From Polyangiaceae bacterium (GTDB lineage: Bacteria; Myxococcota_A; Polyangia; Polyangiales; Polyangiaceae), in the NCBI GenBank assembly GCA_020846005.1, contig JADLEQ010000055.1:167816-231815 (forward strand): a DNA stretch of 64,000 nt. The letters are read 5' to 3'. The notes beneath the pieces are model-generated. The model had not been told where the DNA came from. It did no database searches and was given only the letters and a program-made list of their open reading frames with translations. Position numbers and translations under genes: made by a program. How positions within the stretch are numbered: the stretch's first letter is position 1; each line of letters begins with the position of its first letter. Below, piece by piece: positions 18,234 through 26,889 of the stretch.

Positions 18234-18752
18234 CTAGGCGCCGACGAGCGGCGGTGAATGGCGCCGAAGTCCCGCTTCTCCGAGGGTCGCGAGGCGGTCG
18301 GCGTAGCGCTCGCCGGAGGCGGGATCCCGGGCGTCCGGCGCCACGTCGAGCAGCGGCCGGAGCGCGAACGGCCGCTCGAGCAGGCACGGATGCGGGACGA
18401 CGAGGCGGGCCGTCCGGACCGCCAGCGCGTCGATCCAGAGCAGGTCGAGGTCGAGGGTCCGCGGGCCCCAGCGCTCGCGCCGCTCGCGCCCGTGGTCGCG
18501 CTCGATGCCCAGCAGCAGCTCGAGCAGCGCCGGCGGCTCGATCACGGCCCGGAGGCGCACCGCCGCGTTCAGGTAGTCGGGCTGCGGGGGACCGACGGCC
18601 CGGCTCTCGTAGGTCGGCGAGGCGCCGAGGAGCGTCCCGAGCGCAGCCACCGCGCGCGCCGCGCTCTGCAGCGTGGCCCGGCGATCCCCGAGGTTCGATC
18701 CGAGGCCGATCACCGCATCGAGCGAGACGGGCGAGGCGACGGACGGGCGCAT
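18234..18752 (-). CDS. folK: HPPK, 2-amino-4-hydroxy-6-hydroxymethyldihydropteridine diphosphokinase
   Basis: A folate-pathway enzyme transferring pyrophosphate from ATP to hydroxymethyl-dihydropterin. The 172-aa protein shows the family hallmarks: GLGSNLGDR at the N-terminus, PPQPDYLNAAVRL, the metal- and ATP-binding RWGPRTLDLDLL, and VPHPCLLERPFALRPL. ATG 18752 is the first start that precedes the fold closely; the longer open frame upstream is Arg-rich and non-conserved. It lies upstream of the atp genes on the same strand. Confidence 0.96.
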   Translation of the reverse strand: MRPSVASPVSLDAVIGLGSNLGDRRATLQSAARAVAALGTLLGASPTYESRAVGPPQPDYLNAAVRLRAVIEPPALLELLLGIERDHGRERRERWGPRTLDLDLLWIDALAVRTARLVVPHPCLLERPFALRPLLDVAPDARDPASGERYADRLATLGEAGLRRHSPPLVGA

Positions 18753-18854
18753 GGCGAGCGCGGGCGGCCGCGTGCCTACCACGCCGGCGGCCCGCGCGGC
18801 GACCGACCGGAGCCCGGCTGGCCCCGGGGGGCGCGGCCGTGCTAGGGCCGGCGA

Positions 18855-18986
18855 GTGCCGACCCAGGGCGAGTCGATCGTGATCGGCTTCCTGACGTTCG
18901 TGATCCTCTCCGCCCCGCTCTGGCCACGCGCGGGCGAGTGGGTGGCGGTGCGCCTCGCCGGTGGGGGCCGATCTCGCGACGAGTAG
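18855..18986 (+). CDS. Possible small single-pass membrane protein (43 aa)
   Basis: A GTG-initiated frame of 44 codons encodes a short protein with one hydrophobic helix (ESIVIGFLTFVILSAPLWP) and a basic tail. A TAGGGC hexamer lies six bases before the GTG, similar to the short-leader pattern elsewhere in the window. It lies between divergent folK and the receiver/PATAN gene. No family recognised; it could be a chance frame. Confidence 0.35.
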   Translation: MPTQGESIVIGFLTFVILSAPLWPRAGEWVAVRLAGGGRSRDE

Positions 18987-19027
18987 GGAGCTGGACGCTC
19001 GGGGGCCGATCCGGGCGCCGCCTCGAC

Positions 19028-19033
19028 TAGACT
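19028..19033 (+). promoter_or_regulatory. -10-like TAGACT 8 nt before the GTG at 19042
   Basis: A TAnnnT hexamer so close to the start codon would place the transcript start at or within a few bases of the GTG. This is the main reason for preferring 19042 over upstream in-frame GTGs. No good -35 is seen. Confidence 0.35.
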
Positions 19034-19041
19034 GCGACGCC

Positions 19042-21414
19042 GTGGTCACCGACCCGCCCGAGCCGGCCTCCGGCGAGCCCGTCGTGTTCGTCAGCGACGA
19101 ATCGGCGGAGGCGCGCCATGTGTCGGACGCGCTGCGGGCGCGCGGCTACACGGTGATGGAGGTCGCGCTGGGCGACGTCGTCGGGCGAGTCGGCGTGCAG
19201 CGCCCGGCGCTCATCGTCTGCGACGTGGACGCGCCACGAGCGCTCGACACCATGCGCAGGCTGCGCGATGTCCCGGGGGGCGCGGGCGTCGACGTGATCT
19301 TCCTGGGCGCGCCGGGTCGCACGCTGGACGAGCACATCGACGCCGTGCTGCACGAGGCGAGCGGCTACTTCGTGCGACCCGTGGATCCGCCCGCGGTGGT
19401 GAGGAAGGTCGAGGCGCTGATCGGGGGCCCGAGCCGACCGAGCTCGGTCTCCGCGCCGGCCCCGCCGCGCCCGAGCCTGCTGCGCGCGACCGTCCCGCCG
19501 CTGCGCGGGCGTGGGTCCCGTCCGAGCGCCGCGCACGAGTCAGCCGCGCCGGAGTCGATCCGCGTCGAGTCGCCAGTGCCGTCCCCGCACGAGCTGGCGA
19601 CCGCGCGGCCAGGGCCCGGGCCGCGATCGCCGGCCGCGCCTTCCCCGCGGCGACCGGCGCCGTACGCCTCCGCGCCCTCGCTCACCCCGGAGGTGGTCCT
19701 GGCGGACGACGCCGAGCCGGTGAGCCACTCCGGCGAGCTCGCCGCCGCGGCGCTCTCTCCCGATCTGGAGCGGATGCTCGCCGCCGCCGAGCGCCGCGTA
19801 GGCGTCGCGCAGGCGTCGTCTCACCCGCCGCGGGGGCGCCTCTCGCCGGAGGAGGAGCTCGACGCGGTCCTGCCTCCAGAGCTGCTCGCGTCGCTCGACG
19901 ATCCGCTCGACGGCGACGACGCGGACGAGGACCGCGACGCGTCGGCCCACGGGACGCGCGGCGGCTCCGAGCCGGGCGCGACCGGCGCGGGCACGGCCGC
20001 CGGCACGACGACCGGCGCGGGCGGCTACGGTCGCCGTGAGACGCCCGCCGCGCACACGCCGCCGCCTCCCCCGATGGGTCGCGGGGCGCTGCCCCCCGAG
20101 GACGAGGAGCCGCCCCCGACCCCGCCGGCCCGAGGGACCCGCCCTCCTACCCGCCCGGGTACGGTAGCTGACGCCCCCCCGTCGCCGCGGGAGGGGCTCC
20201 CCTCACGGCCGAGCCTGGCGGTCGCGCGCGAGGCGCCACCGTCCGGCGCGACGGGGCGCGCGCCGGTGGTCGAGCCCGGCCCTCGCTTCTCGTCCGGCGG
20301 TGACGCGCCGGCGCCGGCGCCCGCGGCCGCCGCGCCCGCCCTGGCCCCGCCCCCTCCCGCCGTGGGCCCGCTCGAGCTGCCACCGTCGCTCGGCGCCGGC
20401 GACGCCGTCCGGTCGCTCGCGCGCGCGGTCCGCGCGCGGTTCAGCGGCGCCCTGGCGTTCGAGGACACGCTCGGGATCCGCAGGGTCGTCCTGCGCGACG
20501 GCGACTTCGTGACGTGCGCGTCGTCGGTGGAGGCGGAGTCGCTGGTGTCGTTCCTCACCCAGCGTGGGGATCTGACGCCCGAGGCCGCGCGTCAGCTCGG
20601 CAGGAAGCTCCCGCCGTTCGGTCGCCACGCGGGCGCCGCGCTCGTGGCGAACGGCCACCTGCGCCAGGATGACCTGTGGGCGGTCCTTCGCGCGCACGCG
20701 GAGTGGGTGCTGGGGCGCGCCGCCGCGATCGAGCGCGGCGCCGTCAGCGTGGAGGCCGCGGTGCCAGCGCGCCTGCAGAGCGAGCCCGCCGTGTTCGGCG
20801 GCGCGACGGGCGCGGAGATCCTGGTCGAGATCGTGAAACGGGTGGTCTCCCCGGAGGCCGCGGTCGCGCGCCTCGGCGGGCCGCGCGCGCGGCTCGGCGA
20901 GGGGAAGGGCGCGCACCTCCTCGGCGAGTGCGCGCTCGTCGAGCCCGAGCTCGGCTGGTCGGCGCGGGTCCGCGGCGCGAGCGTCCAGCAGGCGCTGGAG
21001 CTCACGTCCCCGGAGTTCGCCGCGACGCTGCTAGCGCTGGTCGATCTCGGGGTCCTCGAGACGCTCGCTGCGCCCCCGAGCGACGCCGCCGCCCCGGGCC
21101 CCCCGGTGGCCGATCCGATCGACGACGACGCGCTCCGGCTCCGCATCGAGGCGCGTCACGCGCTCGTCGAGGAGGGCGACTACTTCGCGCTCCTCGGCGT
21201 TCCGCGGGCGGCCACCAGCTACGAGATCCGCCGCGCGTACCTCGAGCTCCGCCGCGAGCTCGATCCGGCGCGGCTCACCGCTCGTACCGTCGATCTGCGC
21301 GATCGAGTCGACACCATCCTCGAGGTCCTCGACGAGGCCTACGAGATCCTACACGACCAGCTCCGCCGGGATCGGTACCGCCGAGCGCTCGAGGCGCACC
21401 CGGCGGCGCCCTGA
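19042..21414 (+). CDS. Receiver-like / PATAN (DUF4388) / J-like signalling protein
   Basis: About 790 aa with three recognisable parts. Residues 1-120 resemble a response-regulator receiver: the phosphoacceptor Asp lies in IVCDVDAP, but the usual Lys-Pro near the end is FVRPVD, so Arg replaces Lys. A long Pro/Ala-rich linker follows. A DUF4388/PATAN-type domain comes next (GDAVRSLARAVRARFSGALA and the following helices). The C-terminal 70 residues look like a J-domain (DYFALLGVPRAATSYEIRRA) without the HPD tripeptide, so DnaK stimulation is unlikely. Proteins of this build are typical of myxobacteria and are thought to act in gliding or signalling scaffolds; the exact role here is unknown. 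Confidence 0.75.
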   Translation: MVTDPPEPASGEPVVFVSDESAEARHVSDALRARGYTVMEVALGDVVGRVGVQRPALIVCDVDAPRALDTMRRLRDVPGGAGVDVIFLGAPGRTLDEHIDAVLHEASGYFVRPVDPPAVVRKVEALIGGPSRPSSVSAPAPPRPSLLRATVPPLRGRGSRPSAAHESAAPESIRVESPVPSPHELATARPGPGPRSPAAPSPRRPAPYASAPSLTPEVVLADDAEPVSHSGELAAAALSPDLERMLAAAERRVGVAQASSHPPRGRLSPEEELDAVLPPELLASLDDPLDGDDADEDRDASAHGTRGGSEPGATGAGTAAGTTTGAGGYGRRETPAAHTPPPPPMGRGALPPEDEEPPPTPPARGTRPPTRPGTVADAPPSPREGLPSRPSLAVAREAPPSGATGRAPVVEPGPRFSSGGDAPAPAPAAAAPALAPPPPAVGPLELPPSLGAGDAVRSLARAVRARFSGALAFEDTLGIRRVVLRDGDFVTCASSVEAESLVSFLTQRGDLTPEAARQLGRKLPPFGRHAGAALVANGHLRQDDLWAVLRAHAEWVLGRAAAIERGAVSVEAAVPARLQSEPAVFGGATGAEILVEIVKRVVSPEAAVARLGGPRARLGEGKGAHLLGECALVEPELGWSARVRGASVQQALELTSPEFAATLLALVDLGVLETLAAPPSDAAAPGPPVADPIDDDALRLRIEARHALVEEGDYFALLGVPRAATSYEIRRAYLELRRELDPARLTARTVDLRDRVDTILEVLDEAYEILHDQLRRDRYRRALEAHPAAP

Positions 21415-21416
21415 GG

Positions 21417-21436
21417 GGCGGCGGCGCCTCGCCGCC
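21417..21436. terminator. GC hairpin between convergent genes
   Basis: GGCGGCG and CGCCGCC form a 7-bp stem with a 6-nt loop, 2 bp after the plus-strand stop at 21414 and just before the minus-strand stop at 21440. It is placed as a bidirectional terminator would be, but has no T-tract. Confidence 0.35.
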
Positions 21437-21439
21437 GGC

Positions 21440-22135
21440 TCAACCCGCGGCTTCCCCCGCACGACGCCGCTCGCGGAGGATCTCGATGGCGGCCGGCAAC
21501 ACGCTCAGCAAGATGATGGCGATGAGCACCAGCTCGAAGTTTTTCTGGACGAACTCCAGGTTACCGAAGAAGTACCCGGCGCCCACACAGATGAAGACCC
21601 ATGCCACGGCGCCTACCACATTGTAGGCGAGGAACCGCGCGTAGCTCATCTTCCCGATCCCTGCGACGAAGGGCGCGAACGTCCTCACGATCGGCACGAA
21701 GCGAGCGAGGATGATCGTCTTCCCGCCGTACCGCTCGTAGAAGCTCTGCGTGCGCACCAGGTGCTGCTTGTTGAAGAGCCGACTCCGCTGGCTCTTGAAG
21801 ACCGCGGGCCCCAACCGGTACCCCACCTGGTAGTTGACGGCATCGCCGAGCACCGCGGCGACGATCAAGAGCGGGATCACCACCCACAGCTCGATGCCGC
21901 CCGTGGCGCACAGCGCCCCGACGGCGAACAACATGGAGTCGCCAGGCAGGAAGGGGGTGACGACCAAGCCGGTCTCGGCGAAGACGATGACGAAGAGCAG
22001 GACATACAGTGAAGGCCCCATGCTCTGCGCGAGCGCGGCGAGCCGGTCCGGGCGGCCGAGGGACTTAATGAGATCGAGTAGGGCGTGCAAGGGCGGCTCC
22101 GCGGTTGGCCGGAAGGGCGCGGGAGGATGAACCAT
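21440..22135 (-). CDS. DedA-family membrane protein
   Basis: A 231-aa inner-membrane protein of the DedA/VTT family, linked in other bacteria to lipid flipping and membrane-potential maintenance. It has about five hydrophobic segments, the acidic FAETGLVVTPFLPGDS motif near residue 55 and the family's R-P-G signature in RFVPIVRTFAPFVAGIG. Start ATG 22135 has AGGG about 7 nt upstream; the frame extends far upstream but that extension is Arg-rich noise. No operon partner. Confidence 0.92.
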   Translation of the reverse strand: MVHPPAPFRPTAEPPLHALLDLIKSLGRPDRLAALAQSMGPSLYVLLFVIVFAETGLVVTPFLPGDSMLFAVGALCATGGIELWVVIPLLIVAAVLGDAVNYQVGYRLGPAVFKSQRSRLFNKQHLVRTQSFYERYGGKTIILARFVPIVRTFAPFVAGIGKMSYARFLAYNVVGAVAWVFICVGAGYFFGNLEFVQKNFELVLIAIILLSVLPAAIEILRERRRAGEAAG

Positions 22136-22245
22136 GAGGGGGCCCTGGGGCAAGCCACCGAGCGGCCGGCCTCTGGTGGTTGCGCGCCGCGCCGCACGCC
22201 CCGCGACGCGTCGGAGCCGCCTTCGAGGCCGCCGGTCGCGCGCGC

Positions 22246-22977
22246 CTAGTCGGCCAGGGCGCCGAGCAGCTCGCCGATCACGCCGAACAGCGAGAACCCC
22301 ACCTCCGCGGCGACCTCGGCCCCACCGGCGACGAGCTCGGCACCCGCGACCGCCGCGTCGCCTACGTCGACCACGTCGGCCGCCACGTCGAGGCCGTCGG
22401 CCGCGGCCGCACCGTGCGCGTCGACGGCGCGCCGGGCGCGCTCCACCAGCGTGGGATCGTTCGCGGCCAGCGCGACCGCCGCGCCGCCCGCGAGCGCGAC
22501 CCCGGCAGCCGCGCCCACCGCGACGGCGCCGGCGCCGTAGGCCGGCGCGCGGGGCAACCCTGCCGGCGCTCGCCCCGGGGCCGCGACGGGCGCGCCGGCC
22601 GGTCGCGGCGCCCCCGCCCCAGCGGCGCGCCACTGCGCGAGCGACGCCGCGATCGCCTGCAGCTCGCCCCGATCGAACCAGGTGCCGTGCGCGGGGCACG
22701 CGTCCACCTCGACGCCCGCGCAGGCGACCAGCTCGCGCCCACACGGGGCCTGGCACGCCGGGCACGCGACGGGCGCGCGCACGTCGACGGCCGACGTCGC
22801 CGCGCGCGCCGCCTGGTCGGCGAGGGCGAGCGCCGCCGGATCGCCGGCGTTGGCGATGCGGTGCGCGACCGCGGTGTCGACGAAGATGCCACCGCACCGA
22901 CCACAGCCGTGGAGCGTCGCCCCGGCGACTTGACCGACGAGCAACCCGACCCCGCAGCGCGGGCACGCGAACGACAT
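22246..22977 (-). CDS. zf-TFIIB-type zinc-ribbon protein
   Basis: A 243-aa protein with two zinc-ribbon modules: CPRCGVGLL with CGRCGG near residues 5-30, and CPACQAPCGRELV followed by the Cys-Pro-Ala-His-Gly-Thr-Trp-Phe-Asp-Arg-Gly-Glu-Leu sequence typical of bacterial zf-TFIIB proteins. The second half is Ala/Gly-rich with one hydrophobic helix (VAVGAAAGVALAGGAAVALA), so it may be membrane-tethered. Function unknown. It is divergent from the radical SAM cluster. Confidence 0.82.
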   Translation of the reverse strand: MSFACPRCGVGLLVGQVAGATLHGCGRCGGIFVDTAVAHRIANAGDPAALALADQAARAATSAVDVRAPVACPACQAPCGRELVACAGVEVDACPAHGTWFDRGELQAIAASLAQWRAAGAGAPRPAGAPVAAPGRAPAGLPRAPAYGAGAVAVGAAAGVALAGGAAVALAANDPTLVERARRAVDAHGAAAADGLDVAADVVDVGDAAVAGAELVAGGAEVAAEVGFSLFGVIGELLGALAD

Positions 22978-23161
22978 GACCCGTCCACGCTACCACGGCG
23001 GGCCGAGCGGCCCGGGAGCCAGAGGCGGCGCGGGCGCCGGCCACGCGGGCAGCCGCGACGGGCGTGGTCCGCCGGCCGGGGGTAGAGTGACCGGGTCGCA
23101 CCATGCCCGGGTCGGATCGAGCCCCTCGCCCGCTCGCCGCGCCGCCGCCGCGGGGGGCTGC

Positions 23162-24331
23162 TTGACGCCGGAGCGCCGCTGGGGCGACGAGATCGCGAGG
23201 GCGCTGTTCGGTCCGCTGCTCGTGGCGGGGGCGCCCCTCCACGGGTGGAGCGTGGTGGGGTGGGACGCCGAGCAGGGGCTCTGCCTGACGCTCGGGCGCG
23301 GCGACCGCGCGCTGCTCTTCGAGCTCGAGCGCCACGACGTCGGGCGCGAGTGCTACGCGCGGACGGCGCGGTTCAATGTCTGCGTGCGCCGCACGTTCGA
23401 TGCGGCAGCGGCGCTCGATCCGGCGGAGCGCGCCGTGGTCGAGCTGGTGTTGGGCGTGGTGCGACACCGCGAGGAGCGCCTCCCCGAGCCCGAGCGCGCG
23501 CAGGCAGGGCGCCGCGCGCTCGTCCGGGCGGTGGAGGCGCGCCGCGTGCTCATCGCCGAGGGGCGCGGCCACTATTACGTGAACCCGTACGTGGGCTGCA
23601 CCGTCGGCTGCTCCTGGTGCTACGCGGCCGACCGCGCCGATTTCTCTCGCGCGCTCGAGGGGCAGCCGGCGTTCGAGTGGGGGCGGTGGGTCGACGTGAA
23701 GGTGAACGCCGCCGAGATCCTGCGCGAGGAGGTGCGCCGCGCGGCGCCGGGGATCGTGCGGATGTCCCCCATCGTGACGGACCCGTACCAGCCCATCGAG
23801 CGCCACCACCGGATCACGCGCCAGTGCCTCGAGGTGCTGCTCGAGGCGAGCTTCGCCCCGGTCATCCTCACGCGCGGCGCGCGCGTCCTGGACGATCTCG
23901 AACTGCTGAGCCGATTTCGCCGCGCTGCCGTCGGCTTCTCCATCCCAACGGACGACGACGCCGTGCGCCGCGCGTTCGAGCCAGGCGCCGATCCGATCGA
24001 GGAGCGCCTCGAGGCGCTCCGACACCTGAAGGCGGCGGGCGTCCGGACGTTCGCGGTCGTGCAGCCGGTGCTGCCTTGCGATCCGGCGCGCCTCGCGGGG
24101 CTCCTCGCGCCGGTCGTGGATCTCGCCCGCGTCGACGGCATGCACGTGCCCGAGAAGTGGGACGCACCGTGGGAGGCGTTCGGCGCGGGCGACGTCGACC
24201 GCGCCGTGCTATGTGAACGCCTGCGCTCGGAGCTCGAGCATGAGCTCACCGTGCGCCGGGTTCCGCGAGCGGAGCTCGACGACCTCACCGCCCTCGTCGA
24301 CCGAGAACCACCATGCGCCGCGCCGACCTGA
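23162..24331 (+). CDS. Radical SAM protein of the spore-photolyase-like (SplB/COG1533) group
   Basis: About 389 aa from TTG 23162. The [4Fe-4S] motif lies in NPYVGCTVGCSWCYA (Cys146, 150, 153 by this start), followed by strands typical of the COG1533 group (SPIVTDPYQPIE, TRGARVLDDLE). About 130 residues precede the core and are not recognised. Start choice is uncertain: GTG 23087 is also in frame, but its first 25 residues look non-coding; GGGGGG lies before the TTG. Its 3' end overlaps the next radical SAM gene by 19 nt, making one transcription unit with 24313-26800. It may repair or modify nucleic acid or act in peptide maturation. Confidence 0.8.
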   Translation: MTPERRWGDEIARALFGPLLVAGAPLHGWSVVGWDAEQGLCLTLGRGDRALLFELERHDVGRECYARTARFNVCVRRTFDAAAALDPAERAVVELVLGVVRHREERLPEPERAQAGRRALVRAVEARRVLIAEGRGHYYVNPYVGCTVGCSWCYAADRADFSRALEGQPAFEWGRWVDVKVNAAEILREEVRRAAPGIVRMSPIVTDPYQPIERHHRITRQCLEVLLEASFAPVILTRGARVLDDLELLSRFRRAAVGFSIPTDDDAVRRAFEPGADPIEERLEALRHLKAAGVRTFAVVQPVLPCDPARLAGLLAPVVDLARVDGMHVPEKWDAPWEAFGAGDVDRAVLCERLRSELEHELTVRRVPRAELDDLTALVDREPPCAAPT

Positions 24332-25212
24332 AGGTGGGGTTCGCCTGCAACAACCGGTGCGTGTTCTGCGCGCAGGGGGACAAGCGCGCCCGCTGCGCCT
24401 CGCTCAAGCTCCCGGAGCTCATCGAGCGACTGCGGCGGGCGCGGCCGGGCGCCGAAGGGCTGGTCCTCACGGGCGGCGAGCCCACCCTCCACAAGAACAT
24501 CCTCGAGATCGCCAAGGCGGCGCGCGCGCTCGGCTACCGGAGCATCCAGCTCCAGACGAACGGCCGCATCCTCGCGTACACGGACGCGCTGCGCCGGCTG
24601 GTCGAGGCCGGGATCACCGAGGTCTCCCCGTCGATCCACGGGCCCGACGCCGAGACGCACGACACCCTCACCCGCGCGCCGGGGAGCTGGGAGGAGAGCG
24701 CCTCCGGGATCCGCAACGCCGTGCAGGCCGGGCTGCCGGTGATCACCAACAGCGTGATCGTACGAGACAACGTCCCGAAGCTCCCGGCGCTCGTCACGCT
24801 GCTCGCTGAGCTCGGCGTGCGCCACGCCCAGCTCGCGCTCGTCCACCCGGTCGGCACCGCGCTCGAGCTCTTCGACGAGGTCGCCCCGCGCCTCTCGGAC
24901 TTGCCCGGACCGCTCGCCGCGGCGCGCGAGGTCGCGCTCGCGCACGGCATGCGCCTGGTGACGGAGGCGGTGCCCCGCTGTTTCCTCCGGGGGATGCAGG
25001 ATCTCGCGGTCGAGGACTCCATCCCGGACACCACCGTCTTCGATCTCGACGCGAGCCTGCACTACAGCTCGTGGCGCAAGGACGAAGGCAAGGCCCACGG
25101 CCCGCCCTGCGAGCGCTGCGCGGAGCGCCCTCGCTGCGAGGGCCCGTGGCGCGAGTACCCCGAGCACCAGGGGTGGGCCGAGTACGAGCCGTTCCTCGAG
25201 GCCGCCGAGTGA
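24313..25212 (+). CDS. Radical SAM protein with C-terminal auxiliary Cys cluster
   Basis: A 299-aa enzyme with CNNRCVFC (Cys12, 16, 19), which binds the SAM-cleaving cluster, the SAM-contact LTGGEPTLH, and a C-terminal CERCAERPRC plus an upstream Cys (RCFLRGM) suited to a second Fe-S cluster. These are features of peptide- or cofactor-maturing radical SAM enzymes (twitch/SPASM type). It overlaps the preceding gene, and its stop overlaps a 33-codon ORF by GTGA. The substrate is unknown; context suggests action with HxsB. Confidence 0.85.
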   Translation: MRRADLKVGFACNNRCVFCAQGDKRARCASLKLPELIERLRRARPGAEGLVLTGGEPTLHKNILEIAKAARALGYRSIQLQTNGRILAYTDALRRLVEAGITEVSPSIHGPDAETHDTLTRAPGSWEESASGIRNAVQAGLPVITNSVIVRDNVPKLPALVTLLAELGVRHAQLALVHPVGTALELFDEVAPRLSDLPGPLAAAREVALAHGMRLVTEAVPRCFLRGMQDLAVEDSIPDTTVFDLDASLHYSSWRKDEGKAHGPPCERCAERPRCEGPWREYPEHQGWAEYEPFLEAAE

Positions 25213-25310
25213 AGCCGACCTGCTCGGAGCGCCTTGCGTCGCCGGAGCCAGCGGGCTGCGCCCCGCGCCGGCTGGTCCCCCGCCGCGTCGGCTGGAGGTC
25301 CCGCCCATGA
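25209..25310 (+). CDS. 33-codon ORF coupled at both ends between two radical SAM genes (candidate precursor peptide)
   Basis: GTG 25209 overlaps the stop of the upstream gene (GTGA) and its TGA overlaps the hxsB start (ATGA), so the ORF exactly fills the 94-bp gap. It encodes a basic peptide with two Cys (PTCSERLASPEPAGCAPRR) and a Trp near the C-terminus. By my count 30 of 33 sense codons end in G or C, against about three quarters at positions 1 and 2, which favours coding. It has no His-Xaa-Ser repeat. It may be a RiPP-like precursor, or only a coupling spacer. Confidence 0.4.
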   Translation: MKPTCSERLASPEPAGCAPRRLVPRRVGWRSRP

Positions 25311-26800
25311 ACGACAACCTCTCCCCCCGCCGCGAGCGGAGCGGGCACGATCTCGTGCCCTTCCGCTGGCGCCCGATCGGCGACAAGGTCCTGCTGACGA
25401 GCGCGTTCGGCGACTGGACGTTCGTGAGCCCCGACGAGCTCGCGGCGATCCGCCGGGGCGAGATCGCGCCGGAGCTGCGAGGGCGCCTCTCGGAGCGCCG
25501 GTTCATCGCCAGCGAGGTCGACTTCGAGCGCGTGCGCGCCCGCCTCACCCACAAGAAGCGCTTCCTCAACTACGGCCCGAACCTCCACGTGATGGTGGTG
25601 ACGCTCCGCTGCAACGAGACGTGCGTGTACTGCCACTCGAGCCGCGCCTCGATGGAGACGGAGGGCGTCGACATGCAGCCGGCCGTCGCCGAGAAGACGG
25701 TCGATCTGATCCTGCAGAGCACCTCGCCGCGCGTCACCATCGAGTTCCAGGGGGGTGAGCCGCTCGCCAACTTCCCCGTCATCCAGCACGTCATCGAGTA
25801 CGCCAAGCAGCGCAACGAGCGGATCGGCAAGGAGCTCGAGTTCGCGCTGGTCAGCAACCTGGGGATGATGACGGAGCAGAAGCTCGATTACCTGGTCGCG
25901 AACCGGGTGCAGATCTGCACCAGCGTGGACGGCCCGCAGCCGCTCCACGACAAACAGCGCGTGCTCGCCGGCGGCAGCGCCTTCCGCGAGGCGTCCCGCT
26001 GGATCGCCGAGATCAACCGCCGCTACGTCGCGGCCGGCCTCGACCCGGTGCTCTACCACGTGGAGGCGCTCCTCACCGTGACGCGCACGGCGCTCGACCA
26101 CCCGCGCGAGATCGTCGACACGTACCGCGAGCTCGGCTGTCGCGCGATCTTCCTCCGGCCGCTCGATCCCTTCGGCTTCGCGAAGAAGAAGGCGACGGCG
26201 GCGGCGATCGAGTACGAGCGGCGCCGTTACCTGGACTTCTACGGCCAGGCGCTCGAGTACATCCTCGAGCTGAACCGCAAGGGCGAGCAGATGCTCGAGC
26301 GGTACGCCGCGATCTTCCTCACCAAGATCCTGACGGACGACGATCCGAACTTCCTCGACATCCGCTCGCCGTGCGGCGCGGGCATCGGTCAGCTCGCGTA
26401 CAACTACGACGGCCGCGTCTTCACCTGCGACGAGGGGCGCATGCTCTCGCACGCGGGAGACGACCTGTTCGCGATCGGCGACGTGCGCACCTCGCGCCAC
26501 CGCGAGATCGTGACCCACGAGACCGTGCGCGCCCTGCTCGCCGCGTCGAACCTCGACGCCCAGCCCGACTGCGTGAACTGCGCCTACAACCCGTACTGTG
26601 GGGTCTGCCCGGTGCACAACTACGCGACCCAGGGCTCCATCCACGGGCGCATGCGGGAGAGCCACCTGTGCGCGGTGCACAAGGGCATCCAGGACAAACT
26701 CTTCGAGCGCCTCGCGAACGGGGACGCCGAGGAGCTCGAGATCCTGCGCCGGTGGACGACGGTCCGCGAGCGCGCCGAGTTCGTGCACTGCCCGACGTGA
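25307..26800 (+). CDS. hxsB: His-Xaa-Ser system radical SAM maturase HxsB
   Basis: A 497-aa radical SAM maturase closely resembling HxsB: N-terminal LVPFRWRPIGDKVLLTSAFG region, [4Fe-4S] motif RCNETCVYC (Cys102, 106, 109), SAM-binding IEFQGGEPLANFP, the ILELNRKGEQMLERYAA segment, and a C-terminal auxiliary cluster with CVNCAYNPYCGVCP followed by a later Cys. In the known system HxsB acts with HxsC, HxsD and the His-Xaa-Ser peptide HxsA; none of those is visible here. GGAGG about 9 nt before ATG 25307 gives a strong ribosome site. Confidence 0.9.
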   Translation: MNDNLSPRRERSGHDLVPFRWRPIGDKVLLTSAFGDWTFVSPDELAAIRRGEIAPELRGRLSERRFIASEVDFERVRARLTHKKRFLNYGPNLHVMVVTLRCNETCVYCHSSRASMETEGVDMQPAVAEKTVDLILQSTSPRVTIEFQGGEPLANFPVIQHVIEYAKQRNERIGKELEFALVSNLGMMTEQKLDYLVANRVQICTSVDGPQPLHDKQRVLAGGSAFREASRWIAEINRRYVAAGLDPVLYHVEALLTVTRTALDHPREIVDTYRELGCRAIFLRPLDPFGFAKKKATAAAIEYERRRYLDFYGQALEYILELNRKGEQMLERYAAIFLTKILTDDDPNFLDIRSPCGAGIGQLAYNYDGRVFTCDEGRMLSHAGDDLFAIGDVRTSRHREIVTHETVRALLAASNLDAQPDCVNCAYNPYCGVCPVHNYATQGSIHGRMRESHLCAVHKGIQDKLFERLANGDAEELEILRRWTTVRERAEFVHCPT

Positions 26801-26889
26801 GCCGTGGGGCGCGGCGGGCGGGGCGCTGCGCTGCGGGCCAGCGCCGGGCGCGAACCCAAAGCGCGGCGCCTGGCTCTCACCCGGTCAGG

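Noticed and set aside
25307..26800. Standard His-Xaa-Ser system
   Set aside because: HxsB is convincing, but no His-Xaa-Ser repeat peptide, HxsC or HxsD could be found in any frame around it.
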